This document shows, piece after piece, positions 11,567 through 22,237 of a DNA stretch of 64,000 bases. The translations under genes and the position numbers were made by a program. The stretch's first letter is position 1, and each line of letters begins with the position of its first letter. The stretch spans positions 182,364,977-182,428,976 of the forward strand of contig NC_081411.1 in assembly GCF_030272615.1 (NCBI RefSeq). Direction: 5' to 3'. The notes beneath the pieces were generated by a model, which was not told the origin of the DNA, did not search any database, and saw only the letters and a list, made by a program, of their open reading frames with translations. The DNA comes from Cryptomeria japonica. Taxonomy: Eukaryota; Streptophyta; Pinopsida; Cupressales; Cupressaceae.

Positions 11567-11589
11567 ATCTCCCCTTTTGTCATTGATGG
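11535..11589 (-). promoter_or_regulatory. PPT/U3 junction of D with inverted repeat
   Basis: Minus-strand PPT ACAAAAGGGGAGAT ends at 11567, next to the LTR start at 11566. CATTGATGG (11581-11589) and CATCAATG (11535-11542) are complementary and enclose the junction, as in A, B, C and G. Confidence 0.6.
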
Positions 11590-12559
11590 AAACATCCATC
11601 AAGAATTTAATAATATCAACATATAACATTATGATCTAGGAGCATCCCTGGTTCTTTGTAATCTTGTATCAACCAAAAACATTTTCTTTTCAGTTTGTTC
11701 ATGTTTTGCAGTTTCAACATTTATTTCTGCATTTCATTTCTTTTACTCATCGGATCTTATAGAGCTATATTTTTCTTATGGATGTGTTCATCTACCTTAT
11801 CTCAAGTCCATAGGATGTTTCGATCTATTCCCAAAAAGTTATCATTTTCGTAATCTAAGATAGTTTTTTGACTTAGAACACTTGAACTGCTTGGACCTAT
11901 TTTCCTATTGGTGAATCTTGCAGATCCTTTGCCTCAAATCATTGTTTCCAATGTTCCTTGGCATTTGGGTGACCTTCCCTTTGGTCCGCACTTCATCCTT
12001 TGGACTTTCCAGAGCATTCTCTTTGGTGGAGGCCAACCTGGTGGTTTTACATGTTTCATCTTGTTTATTAGCATTTGATTTATCTTGAGTTGATGTGGAT
12101 CCCTTTTGATAATATAAATCATTGTAATTAAGCATTTGAAATGAGTTAGTTAGAACATAGAAGATAAATCTTTAGGTTAAGAGGTTCAGAGTTGACTGAT
12201 ATTGTATTTGAGTATGTATGTTTCAAGCCAATGAGTCGAATCTCGTAGCTTGCATGTTGCCGATAGATTGCAAATATTTTTATGACATAATTCAATTTTT
12301 TCTGCATTGCCTCCATCATATTTTGTTGCTTTTGTTGTGTTTAATCTTTCTGCACAGTCCGAATTGTTCTCTTTAAGGATCCTTCTAACTGTGACTGCAC
12401 CACATACTCTCTCTCCCCTTTTGACAACAATGGCATAGGTAGGCTAAAATTCCCCTATGAAAGTCACTCCTACTCCCCCTAAGAGGAATGACCCAAGCAT
12501 CAGTCAAGATAAGAATATGCAAGCTTCTCACTGGATCAATGCACATCAAAATGCACATT
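11590..12559 (-). other. 3' untranslated region of D
   Basis: About 1 kb without a recognisable gene. It holds a weak 76-codon minus frame (11905-12135, charged, unknown) and two further purine tracts on the minus strand (AAAAGGGGAGAGAG near 12420 and TTAGGGGGAGTAGG near 12475). Confidence 0.55.
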
Positions 12560-13250
12560 AGTTCAAACTAGAAAGGGGTAATACCCCTTACTTCTATGAA
12601 GATATTCAAAGGTATCCTTTCACATCACCTTAGTGAAGATATTTACAATTGGATCCTTTGTGGGTACATATTCAAGTCTGACTTCATTTTCCAACACTTT
12701 TTCCCTTAAGAAGTGGTATCGAAAAGATATATGCTTTGTTATGGAATGTTGTAATGGATTCTTTGAAATTTTTATTACACTAGTATTGTCACACGTGATT
12801 AAGATAGGGTCATCAAAATTTACACCAATGCCCTTCAAATTTGGATTCATCCATAAGATTTATGTTCAATATGAATATGATGCAATATATTCTACTTTAG
12901 TTGTAGATAGAGACAAATTTATGCTTCTTACTTGACCAAGGAACTAACTAGGAGCCAAGAAAGAATGCTCCTCCACTTGTACTTTTCCTATCATCAACAC
13001 TTCCAACCTAGTTTGCATTTGTATAAGCTATCAGTGTAAAATATAAGTTCCTGGGATACCTCAAACCAAATTCTTCTATGCCTTTTAGATATATAAAAAT
13101 CCCTTTTACTACTACAACATGTGATTCTTTTGGTTCTTGTTGAAATCTGTCTATGAAACAAACTGCATACATTATATCCAATGTGGTAACAGTCAAATAT
13201 AACATTCCTTCGATCATTGACCTGTATAGACTTGCATTTTCCTTAGGAGA
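12560..13250 (-). pseudogene. RNase H remnant of D
   Basis: Two broken minus-strand stretches match copia RNase H. The upstream one (13008-13217) has YLTVTTLDIMYAVCFIDRFQ and ends before the first catalytic Asp region (AYTNAN; Asp changed to Asn). The downstream one (12620-12850) has ITCDNTSVIKISKNP, HISFRYHFLREKV and DPIVNIFTKVM (normally ADIFTKPL). Stops separate them and interrupt the tail to about 12560. Dead copy. Confidence 0.82.
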
Positions 13251-14010
13251 TTTTCATCTTTGGTTAACTTATATCTGATGGACATGGGTGTACAGATTGG
13301 TTTAGAATTCTCCAACCCAAACTTCTTTAACAACTTTTTGATGTACTTAGACTAAGAGATAAATATTTCTTTATCATTCAGATTAACTTGCAGATCAAGG
13401 AAGAAATTTAACTCACCAGTCATGGACATCTCAAATTCTTTTTGCATCTCATTAGAAATTGTTTTGCACATATCTTCATTTCCTTCAAAGATTATATCAT
13501 CAACATAAACTACAGCAATTAGGATTTTACCAAAATCAATCTTGAAATATAAATTGTTGTCAACCAAACCTTTCTAAAATCCTTGATCAATTAGGTACTT
13601 GTCTTCCAAACCAATCTCTTGGGGCTTGTTTTAGTCCATACAAAGCCTTCTTCAATCTACAAATAATGTTCGGATCATATTTCAACCTGAAACCTTCCAG
13701 TTGTTCAATATAAAATTCTTTTAATTTTTCATTCAAGAATGCTAATTCACATCCATCTAATAAACCTTGAAGTCCTTAAATATTACAAACACTAAGAACA
13801 TCCTGATTGCCTCCATCCAAGCAACCAAGGCATAAGTTTCATCAAAGTCAATGCCTTCAATCTGAGTATAACCTTTGCAAACCAAACTTTCCTTGCTTCT
13901 TACTACCTTTCCATCTTCATCCAGCTTGCTTTAGAATACCCATTTAGTTCCAATCACATTCTTGTCTTCCAGTCTATTGACTAAGTCCCATGTTTAATTT
14001 TTCTTAATCT
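13251..14010 (-). pseudogene. Copia reverse transcriptase remnant of D
   Basis: On the minus strand, GTKWVF, CKGYTQIEGIDFDETYALVA and the catalytic YVDDIIFEGNE (about 13480-13510) can be followed through several stops, with EFEMSMTGELNFFLDLQV after it. The palm YxDD motif survives, but the region between DVN and LVDNN is badly broken. Same order as B and about as diverged from it as expected for a different copia family. Confidence 0.82.
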
Positions 14011-15169
14011 GATCCAACTCCTCTTTTGTTTCCTTCATCCAATTCTAATCGTTACAAGATTCTTCTATTGTCTTTGGCTTAGTTTTAGATAGTAAGCAAC
14101 AAAACCTGATCTTGAGTTTCCTTGCTTCTTATGATGATACCTTTTTTATTATCTCCAATAATCTGGTCTTCTGAATGATTCTTTTGAACATACCTTGGGG
14201 TTTTGGATGTAGATTTTGAAGAATATTTATTATTCTTTCCTTCACTTTAGATTTCCTCTTCCTTTTTTTTTCTTCAGACTCATGAGCTTCATATCCTTCC
14301 ACTATTTTTATTCTTTTGAAGTATTTTCATCAAATTTCACATATGCACTTTTAACAATCTTATTTAGCCTTTTCTTGTAACACTTGTATGCCTTTCCCTT
14401 TGTTGAATAACCTAGGGATATTCCTTCATCTACTCTTATATTGAATTTTCTAAGATTATCCTCATCTCTCTAGATATATATAGCACTTGCTTCCAAATAC
14501 AATGAAATATTTCACTATTGGAGTTCTACCATACCAAAGTTCATAGGATGTCTTCCCATATTTCTTCTGGTACAAAATTTTGTTAACAGTGTATGTTGTT
14601 GTGTGTACTACTTCTCTCTAATACACTTCTATTAATTTTTCTCCTTTCATCATAGTTATAGCCGCTTCTTGTATAGTTTAGTTAATCCTTTCCAGTACAT
14701 GATTCTATTGCAGTGTTTGAGGGGTAGATAACTATCTTATAATGCCATGTTTCTCACAAAAACATTGAACTTGTCATAGATAAATTCTCCACCTCTGTCA
14801 GATCTTAAACACTTGATTTTCATATCAACTTCATTCTCAAATTTTGTCTTGAATATCTAGAATTTCTCTAATGCCTAAGAATTCTCTCTTAAAAATGCAA
14901 CCCATCATCCTAGAGTAATCATAAATTAGTAACATGAAATACCTCTCACCTTGCAAGCTCCTTGTTATGGTCAAACCAAATAGATTTATGTGAACCAAAT
15001 CTAGCAATATGGTAGATGAATACTCTTTTCCTCTAAATGTACTCTTTGACTTCTTTCCTAATTGACATTCCTTGCAAATGTTATTATCTAGTTTTATCAA
15101 TCTCGGTAAATCTCTCACTACACTCCTTGAACTAATCTGCACAAGGCTATCAAAGTTGATATGACACAT
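14011..15169 (-). pseudogene. Copia integrase remnant of D
   Basis: The N-terminal part (14837-15169) reads MCHINFDSLVQISS, VVRDLPRL, CKECQLGKKSKSTF (second half of the HHCC zinc site) and LVHINLFGL, where the first catalytic Asp (usually TDL/VDL) is Asn. RYFMLLIYDYSR follows. Further down, broken pieces of YELWYGRTPIVKYFIVFGSKCY and DEGISLGYSTKGKAYKCY mark the conserved copia C-terminal block (about 14350-14560). Multiple frameshifts; not functional. Confidence 0.8.
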
Positions 15170-15480
15170 CCTCTAATACCATAACCAGTTGTCATCAAGT
15201 TGGGATAACAAACAATATCTTGTAGCTCCTTCTAGCTGATACATATTTCCATTTGTCCTTCTTCTATCCATAATAACCATTACACTCTTTTCGGGTTTCA
15301 CATCGATTATCCTAAAAAACAACATTATATTCATTCTTGCACATCTTTCCAACACTCAAAATATTATGATGAAAACCCTTCACATATTTGACATTTTTTT
15401 TTTTATTCTTTCCATCAAAAGTAATTAACCTATCCCAATAATTTGTGTTGTTTGATTACCTCCGAACCTAACAAAACCTC
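15170..15480 (-). pseudogene. Pre-integrase segment of D
   Basis: An open piece (15173-15355) shows GNMYQLEGATRYCLLSQLDDNWLWY, the copia gag-pre-integrase signature that ends in W-x-W just before the integrase zinc site. The stretch up to 15480 is the same domain with stops and a T-run (15393-15401). Confidence 0.7.
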
Positions 15481-16232
15481 CACATTAATTTTCAAGCCTT
15501 ATGAACATACTCTTATCACCAGTCATATGATTTGAGCATATACTATCAATCAACCATTCATTCTTATCTCTTCTAGCATGCAATGTAGTAACAACAGTCT
15601 TAGAAATATCAAACCTAGGAACATCCTTTTCTACCATAAATAAACAATCTCCTTCTTCATAATCTAATTCATAATCTAAATTGACAACATCATCCTTAAC
15701 ATAATAGGCTTTCTTATTGAACTTTCCCTTGTTTTTCATAAACTTTTGTCTTGTTCCCTTTCTAGACATCTATTACTATATGACCAATCTTTCCACATAT
15801 AAAGCATTTAAAGAGTAACATACCTTTGTACTTATCAATGTCATTTAGTTTCCTCACAATATTTTCTTCCATCTCATTTGGGCTATCATCATCATCCGGA
15901 CCATCTTCAGATGCTTTCAATGTTGTCTCTAATTTGTCTTTGTCCTTTCCAAACTTTCCCACTTCAAATGTAGTTGGAGTACCAAATAGATACTCTCTAG
16001 TGAATTTCCTTAGATCATAGGATTTTATCATCATATCTCACTAGTGGTGTCATCAAGATATTTTAAATTACAACATCATTCAAAGTGCCTTTGAGTTCTC
16101 TGATCTCATTCACTGGGTTGTCAACCTTCTCAAACTAGCTTACTATGTATTCTCCTTCCATCTTGAGGTTTTCATACCTTCTCTTAACTGTTAGCCTCTT
16201 TGTCAACTTAACTCTCTCATTTACTTTTCTAG
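15481..16232 (-). pseudogene. Gag C-terminal half and protease of D
   Basis: From 16232 downward the minus strand gives a UBN2-type gag segment (YENLKMEGEYIV..FEKVDNPVNEIRELKG). It continues into 15762-16034 with an acidic linker and a CCHC knuckle CFICGKIGHIVIDV whose last Cys is lost. The next stretch (15485-15769) is basic, then holds the protease site WLIDSICSNHMTGD, where the catalytic DSG has become DSI. Element E interrupts gag at 16232/16233, so the start is missing. Confidence 0.82.
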
Positions 16233-17397
16233 TGTCATAAAATTGTGACGCTAACAATTTTAACCACATTTGAGGTCCTCACATTGGTGATAACATCTTC
16301 CTTCCCAACCAGGACTTCTCTCTGCATTTTCAACTTAAACCTCTCATTGTTTAAGCCTTGAGATGGCCTCAAAACCCTATCCAGACCCCAAGATAGGCCA
16401 GGACAAGGGTATGGCGCCCCTCTCCCCCCCTCTTAGGGTGGCCTCAAGATAGGTCCCTCTGGCCCTATCTACATTTCAGGATTTTAAACTTCCTCAATGT
16501 TGTCCTTTGGTGAGATGAATTAATTCCCCAAGGCATGTATAAAAGGAAGTTAGTCTTCTCATTTGCAGGGAGGCAATTTATATGACATACATGATAGGCG
16601 AAGTTCAAGCATCAAGCGTTCAAGTCTTCTAGCATTAATCAAGTCTCCTTCTTCATGTGTCTTCTTCATAAATCCATTGGAGAAACATTCACAACATTCA
16701 TTTGCAAGCATATGTGTGTGTTAGGGTTTTGTCATGTTACATGCCATTTCATGCACCATTTGTGATTACATTCAAGAAGCAAAGCAACCATCATCGACAA
16801 ATTGTAGATCTACAAGGTATATATTTCCATTATTTACATTCGAGCATTTGCAATTACTTTCTTTCAAGGTTGATTCCTCAACTGAGGTTTGAGTGAGGCA
16901 AACCCCTATCCACAACCCTTCTTCCCTTCTTTTCTGTGTGTAGATTGTAGGTGCATAGTTGTAACTCTAGGTTTGGGCCTCATTTATAGAGACAAAAGAA
17001 CCCTTTTTGTTTCACGGATTTTGCGGAGGACTGTGTGCACTTTCAACACAGCCCTAACAACTTTTCTCCAAATTTGTAGGGAAGATTCGTGTCAGTCTAA
17101 ATATCTTAGATCTGAAGTTGCAATGTCATCCAGAACTAGTAGCTCCTCATTTCACTCATTTTATCTCTCTTTTCTACATAGTCAACAAGTCAACTTTCTC
17201 ATTTACAAAAGAGGGTAAATCACACTTCAACCCTTGCAATCCACTTGGAATTCACATCCTTGTTTCCCTTGGATTTGGATCTAGTGGATTCAAGCCCCTT
17301 TTTTGAATGTTAAGTCCTTCCGAGTGAAAATCATCCCAGTGACTTCCTTTCTCTCTCCTAGGTGGGGAGTCACTAGGGTCCAATTTTGCACTTTACA
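16233..17397 (+). repeat. 5' LTR of element E
   Basis: Start TGTCATAAAATTGTGACGC is set at the point where D gag homology stops. End TTTACA is set 3 bases before the PBS. Length is 1165 bp. It contains a TATA box 305 bp from the start. No second LTR is in the window, so both ends are inferred. Small frames inside are not supported as genes. Confidence 0.6.
16538..16545 (+). promoter_or_regulatory. TATA box of LTR E
   Basis: TATAAAAG within CATGTATAAAAGGAAG, well placed in the LTR for a U3/R boundary near 16570. Confidence 0.6.
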
Positions 17398-17400
17398 TTT

Positions 17401-17418
17401 TGGTGAACCTGACGTCTT
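17401..17418 (+). promoter_or_regulatory. Primer binding site of E
   Basis: TGGTGAACCTGACGTCTT follows the LTR after TTT. It begins with TGG, as needed to pair with a tRNA 3' CCA. tRNA identity not determined. Confidence 0.5.
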
Positions 17419-18270
17419 ACACATTAATTCTGAATTCTCATTATTAGATCTAATTAAGTGCAATTTAAATTTCAAATTTTCATTTCCAAGTTTGATCTAT
17501 TTTCAAATTTTAGAGGTTAATTGCATCGAAACCCTAATTTTTCATTTTGTGAACATTAAGCTTGTGAAGTGCAAATTTTTTATTTCTTATTTCAGATCTG
17601 GTTTTTATTTCAAAATTACAAGTCAAATCCACCTTTTTATTCTAAAAATTCAATGGTTAAACAACAAAACCCTAATTTTTAAAATCCTTTTATTTTCAAC
17701 CTTTGACTGCCAATTTTCTCGATCTAGACATCTCCAAATGAACTATTTTTTTGGATTTTGTAATAAAATCATAATATCTATCATCCTTGAAAATTTTGAA
17801 AAAAGTTGGTCAGACTGTGTGCACTTTCAACAAGGTCCTTGGCTTTTTTCCCGAAATTTTAGGGGATGAAATTGACTGTATTTTTCTGCTTAAATCCAGA
17901 AAATTGGCACACTTTATCAATTTTAACACATCCTCTAAGGTCGAACACAAATTTAAATTTCATCAAATTCAAATTTTGAATTAATTTTCATAAAAATGTC
18001 CTATTTTTAGATCTTCTTTTCCAACAAATTAAGATTTTCATTAAGAGACTTTCAATGACAATTAATAAATTGGATTTACTTTCTCTTTCACATATGATTA
18101 CATTGATTTTTGCATATATTTACTACAATCATGTGTTGGATAAGAGTTTCTTTCATTTCTTGTTTCTTCTCTTTATTCATAGCACTTGGTCATATTTTGT
18201 TGTTAGGATTTCTAAATTATTTCCTTTTCAATTAGATCTCAAAGCCTTCATTTATCATTAATGTTGCATT
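17419..18270 (+). other. Untranslated leader of E
   Basis: About 850 bp, AT-rich, without a convincing frame. A phrase around GACTGTGTGCACTTTCAACA occurs both in the LTR (from 17030) and here (from 17813), followed in each case by related text, so part of the leader is a diverged copy of LTR sequence. Confidence 0.5.
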
Positions 18271-19415
18271 ATGGTGATGTTTTTAATAAAATGCATTTCC
18301 TATGTTAATCACCTTAAAACTTTTCTAGATCTTAACCCTTGTACCTCTCCTAGGGTATCTTATGTGGATGAGATGAGACCTAATTCTTTAATCAAGGACC
18401 CATCCTCTTCTACACATACCCTTGAGCAAGGGGATAAAAATCAAAACATTGACATTCTTACATTTTTAGATCCTCCTTATTCTCCTAAAACCTATCTTCA
18501 ACATCAAAGTATATGTAGGGAGGATGATTTCATGCATTTTATTCGTGATCTTTCCCCTCGCATAGAAATAACTAAAAATGAGCTTTTAGATGATCAAGAT
18601 TTTCATCCCCAATCCCTCACAAAGGATAAGATTGATAAAGGAAAGCAGATTGTCATTTCACATGATACTCCTTCTTCATCTACAAATCCTTTTCTTCCCC
18701 CTTATACATAAGATTTCCAAGAAATTCATGATCCTATTCCTCCATCTAGTCAATTGCAACATTCTTATAGTCGTGGCTTTCATATAATCATAAAACAAGG
18801 TTTTAAAGGACAAGGAATTGAGAAATTTGACCAAGGAATTTGTGTCCCTATAAACCTTCCTACACAAACTACTACAAAAGGCCTAGGAAATGATGCTCCT
18901 CTTTCTACGAATGAATTCCTTAGGCCCCAAAATTTTGAAATTATCTTAAAAGACAACAAATCAAAAGAGCCCGGAAGAATGATTCTTCTTCAAAATGTCC
19001 TTTTTGTTCTTTTCATCAAACCCATGACCATAATGCTGATGATTTCCCTGATTTTCAAAAATCTATTGAAGACGAAATCTACAGTGAAAAAATTAGAATT
19101 GTGGATGATAAATCTTCTTCTAATAAAATTTCTTCTCATTTATGTCAAGGCAATATTTATCATCCTGAAATACTAGGTGCAAGAATCTATTGGAGATTGA
19201 AGTATGATAAGAACATTTCCTTCCCTCCACAAAAGAAAAACAAAAATCTTAAGCAAGTGGAAGGAATAAAATATTTCCTTTTTCATGACTTACATTCACA
19301 TCCTCTTGGGAAATGTTATGCATTTAAGAAATTTGTTCAAAAGCAATATGATCTTACACGAATTTCTCTTACAATAGATTTAGCTATCTTCCTTGATATC
19401 AAAATAGTGCCTTAG
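18271..19415 (+). pseudogene. Gag-like region of E with G-patch and zinc-knuckle-like motifs
   Basis: The frame 18271-18711 is a polar, low-complexity protein. After a stop, frame 18754-19176 has a G-patch-like segment, GFHIIIKQGFKGQGIEKFDQ followed by GI-VPI and KGLG (about 18769-18885). In another frame CPFCSFHQTHDHNADDFPDF (about 18996-19056) and FLFHDLHSHPLGKCYAFKKF (about 19278-19338) resemble the CxFHxxxGHxxxxC knuckles of plant gypsy gag; the second lacks its first Cys. Frameshifts separate these pieces. Likely nucleic-acid-binding part of a gag-protease protein; the exact gene limits are unclear. Confidence 0.5.
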
Positions 19416-19987
19416 CACTTCTTTTCTCTTCGCGTTTCTCCTTTCCCTTATTACACAAATAGTCACCTTAGTTGGGGGATTTTTATAATTTGTGGTGGTG
19501 TTGTTTCAACTTTACATACTTTGGGGGAGCAACATGAAATTCATTTCTCTTCACTCTTTGTATATATTCATCTCTATCTTGCTGCATTATACATTATTAG
19601 ATCTCTTTTCTTGCATAAGACTCATTCCTATGTGAGAATGTAATTTTTCTTGGGTTTTTATCTTTGTTGAAGAGCAGTCTCTTTAACGTGGCTAGTGCAC
19701 TTCTTCTCTTTTCTTCATTCTCTTAAAAACCTTACCTCTTCTTTGGTCTCGATTATTCACAATGATTTCCCTGATTTTCAAAAATATATTGAAGATGACA
19801 TCTACAGTGGAAAAATTAGAATTGTGGATGATAAATATTCTTCTAATAATAATTCTTCTCCTTCATGTCAAGGCGATATCTATCATCCTGAAACACTAGC
19901 TACAATAATCTATTGGAGTTTGAAGTATGATAAGAACATTTCCTTCCCTCCTCAAAATGAAAACAAAAATCTTAAGGAAGTGGAAGG
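19031..19987 (+). repeat. Direct duplication within E (19031-19263 and 19757-19987)
   Basis: Both copies read GATTTCCCTGATTTTCAAAA early on, share GGAAAAATTAGAATTGTGGA-like text, and continue through a TATCATCCTGAAA segment to AAG(C/G)AAGTGGAAGG. In frame both give DFPDFQK.IED...IYHPE..IYW.LKYDKNISFPPQ. The second copy ends at the exact base where F is inserted. Confidence 0.8.
19416..19756 (+). other. Unassigned spacer in E
   Basis: No gene seen. It holds two short purine tracts, GTTGGGGGATTT (about 19460) and TTTGGGGGAGCAACATG (about 19521). It separates the two copies of a duplicated segment. Confidence 0.4.
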
Positions 19988-20603
19988 TGTAGACACCTAA
20001 AATTGTCCAGTCTAATTAAATAAATATTTTATTTATTTAATTACTTTAGCCTAATTCTATTAATTAAATAAATCTTTATTTATTTAATTCATTCATTTAT
20101 CCTCTTCTAGCCTTATTTCTCATTTAAATAAATTCATTTATTTATTTAAATTATCCTTTTCTAAAATTAAACAAATATCTAATTTATTTAATTGATCCCA
20201 CTTCTTCTATAAAAAAAATAAATCTTTATTTATTTAATTAATTCATTAACCTTTTCCACCTATGACGCATGTCATTCATCTCTTAATTCATACACTACCT
20301 ACCCTCTCATTATTTTATTATTTCTTCTACCTACCCTCTAATCTTAGCCGACCATTTATCCTTTACACCTCTCAATCTTATCCCTCTATTCCATATAGTG
20401 TCTTCTATATAAGGAGATGCTTCCTTCATTATCAACCCCCGAACAGTTTACTTCCCAAATATGCTTTTGAACTTTCATATGCGATCAAGCCTACTACACT
20501 TTCGTACTTTCATATGGTGGATCTTTGTTGTTGTTAGGCTAGGGTTTTATGGTTGAATTCATTTAGACTTTCAATATTGTTGTATCTATTTTCACCATAA
20601 ACA
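19988..20603 (+). repeat. 5' LTR of element F
   Basis: It starts TGTAGACACCTAAAATTGTC and ends TTCACCATAAACA, matching the H LTR termini. Length is 616 bp. U3 is dominated by near-palindromes of the type ATTAAATAAAT...ATTTATTTAAT (about 20015-20250). A TATA box TATATAAG lies at 20406-20413. Confidence 0.88.
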
Positions 20604-21057
20604 TTTTGGCACGCCCAGTGGGACTCTTGTCCCTTTTGCATTTAACATCTTTTGTGCAAATTTCGTGTTTTGAAGTTGCAGATCTAACATTTCTGACAAC
20701 ATTTTGATATTTTTGCATCTACGTACTTTCGATTTGCGATTTTGATTTTCTATTGCATTTGTGACATCTGGAATCGTGTCTGGGCCTTTGACAGTATTTT
20801 ATTTTTTTTGTAGATTCCAGGAAATGCATTTGTGTTCCCTAGTTGTGTCTGTGAAGTCTTCAAGTGCGACTATGTTTAGGAACCGCATCTATGTGCGGGA
20901 ACCACGTCTGTGTTAGATCTAAATGCGTCTACAAATTTATATAGCATTTGTGTTTCGAATAACCGTGTCTGTGTGCAGTTGTTACATTTTGGTTTCTTTG
21001 ATTTGGTTGTTCATCATTCGGATTTCAGATCTGGTTTATTTTGAGCTAACATCTTCA
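20604..21057 (+). promoter_or_regulatory. PBS and leader segment of F
   Basis: The PBS TGGCACGCCCAGTGGGAC begins at 20607, three bases after the LTR; H has a variant, TGGCATGCCCGGTGGGAC. The leader holds dispersed copies of a (A)CGCGTCTGTG-like motif, for example GTGTCTGTG, GCATCTATGTG and ACGTCTGTG at 20770-20970. No coding capacity. Confidence 0.75.
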
Positions 21058-22187
21058 TGTTGGCATTTTTGATGTTTATGTTGTGATTGTCATTGATGGA
21101 CACACACTTATACTGAGAACCAGTATTTGTTCCAACCGACATGTTGTATTCTAGTCTTTAGACTAATGATTTTGCAGAATGTGTTTCCCTGTCTGAAGCG
21201 GCATGACAACCCCAAGCGGTTCATAGATCTCAACCGGTACAAGGAAGCAAAGTGGCATAGCACATTCTTACCAGTCTTCAATTTTGACAAACCGGCAATC
21301 GGTATTTTGTATGAACCAATAATACTCTATGATGAGTTACCAATCGGCATTTTGTGATGAGTTACCAATCCACCGTTTGATTGACAGTGCCGACACAATG
21401 ACGGTGCTTTTTGTGTCGTGTTACTGAGTATGTCTAGATTCATTGAACCTAGGAAATTGTAGTGAAATCCTAATGGACCGACATGAAATGAGATTCCTTT
21501 AAAAGGACATCATGTCTAGGGTTTTTGAGTTGTTGAATAAGTTGGTGAAGTTGTTGCTAGGGTTTAAGGTGATTATGGAGTTGTTGTAAGAGCGATCTTA
21601 TCTGAGAAGATCGAGGTGTAAATAGAAGGAGATAGAGGAGACTGAAGTAATGTTGGAATGCATTAGCAATGAACACTATTGAATCTAGTCAAGCAATCTG
21701 TGCTATAAGATAGATCAAACACTTGTTGATTACTCACATCTTTGACAAGTCTGTAGCCCTTAACTAGGTAGGCCTCAAAGCCTTTGTAAAATCATCTAAC
21801 AAGGTGGTTCACCTCTGCGAATCTAAAATCCTCTAACAAGGTAGTCTTTAATCGGACTTATCTCCTAACAGAGATTGAGATTCCTAACAGGATCTGTTCT
21901 GGTGAAGAACATTGTAAGACCTTAACCAGTCTGGTTTCTATTCTATAGATAGTCACTTGTGAGTTCCATCTCACCGTGTTTTTTCCCATTTGGGTTTCCA
22001 TGTCAAATATCTTGTGTTATGGTTGTATTGCTTTTGTGGGTGAATGCTTTGTTTGCATTTTGGTTTGCATGTGTGATAACTAGTCTGTCTGTCAAACTAT
22101 TTTATCGATTTATCTTCAGACTGTTTAAGTGTTTAAGTACAGACATTTTTGGTATACTAATTCACCCCCTCCTCTTAGTATTCATCA
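21058..22187 (+). repeat. 5' LTR of element G
   Basis: It starts TGTTGGCATTTTTGATG and ends TTCATCA, then the PBS. Length is 1130 bp. It is close to the A LTR throughout. Contains TTTGTGATGAGTTACC twice in tandem (about 21327-21370), the first inside a possible GGTAA/TTACC-type stem in A and in the G 3' LTR. Confidence 0.88.
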
Positions 22188-22189
22188 AT

Positions 22190-22206
22190 TGGTATCATAG
22201 CCTACC
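22190..22206 (+). promoter_or_regulatory. Primer binding site of G
   Basis: TGGTATCATAGCC matches the plant copia PBS for initiator tRNA-Met (TGGTATCAGAGCC) with one change. It lies two bases after the LTR end. Confidence 0.85.
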
Positions 22207-22237
22207 TTTCTATAAGTTTAACCACTTGGAAAGAGAT

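Larger units (their letters stand above)
10981..16232 (-). mobile_element. Element D: copia retrotransposon, minus strand, interrupted by C and E
   Basis: Read on the minus strand from 16232 downward: gag (UBN2-like, then a zinc knuckle), protease, pre-integrase, integrase, RT, RNase H, a long 3' untranslated region, PPT and part of the 3' LTR. C is inserted in that LTR and E in gag, so D is the oldest layer. Its 5' LTR and gag start are beyond the right edge of the window. Heavily mutated throughout. Confidence 0.85.
16233..19987 (+). mobile_element. Element E: gypsy-like LTR retrotransposon, 5' part
   Basis: A 5' LTR (16233-17397), a PBS and a gag-like region with a G-patch and knuckle-like motifs on the plus strand. 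It interrupts the gag of D on the left, and F interrupts it at 19987. The pol region and 3' LTR are off-window to the right. Assignment to gypsy rests on the G-patch and the CxFH...GHxxxxC-like knuckles, which also occur in F/H. No RT was seen. Confidence 0.65.
19988..21057 (+). mobile_element. Element F, segment 1: 5' LTR and leader of a gypsy element
   Basis: LTR, PBS and the first 454 bp of the leader. It matches, in reverse orientation, the 5' end of H. G is inserted at 21057/21058. The element resumes at about 39317 and again at 63065, and runs off the right edge. At its left edge the 5 bp in E are GAAGG (19983-19987); the partner duplication is off-window. Confidence 0.85.

Noticed and set aside
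17303-17869. 188-codon frame crossing the LTR end and PBS of E.
   Set aside because: It spans a structural boundary, is Phe/Ile/Leu-rich as expected of AT-rich DNA, and has no domain.
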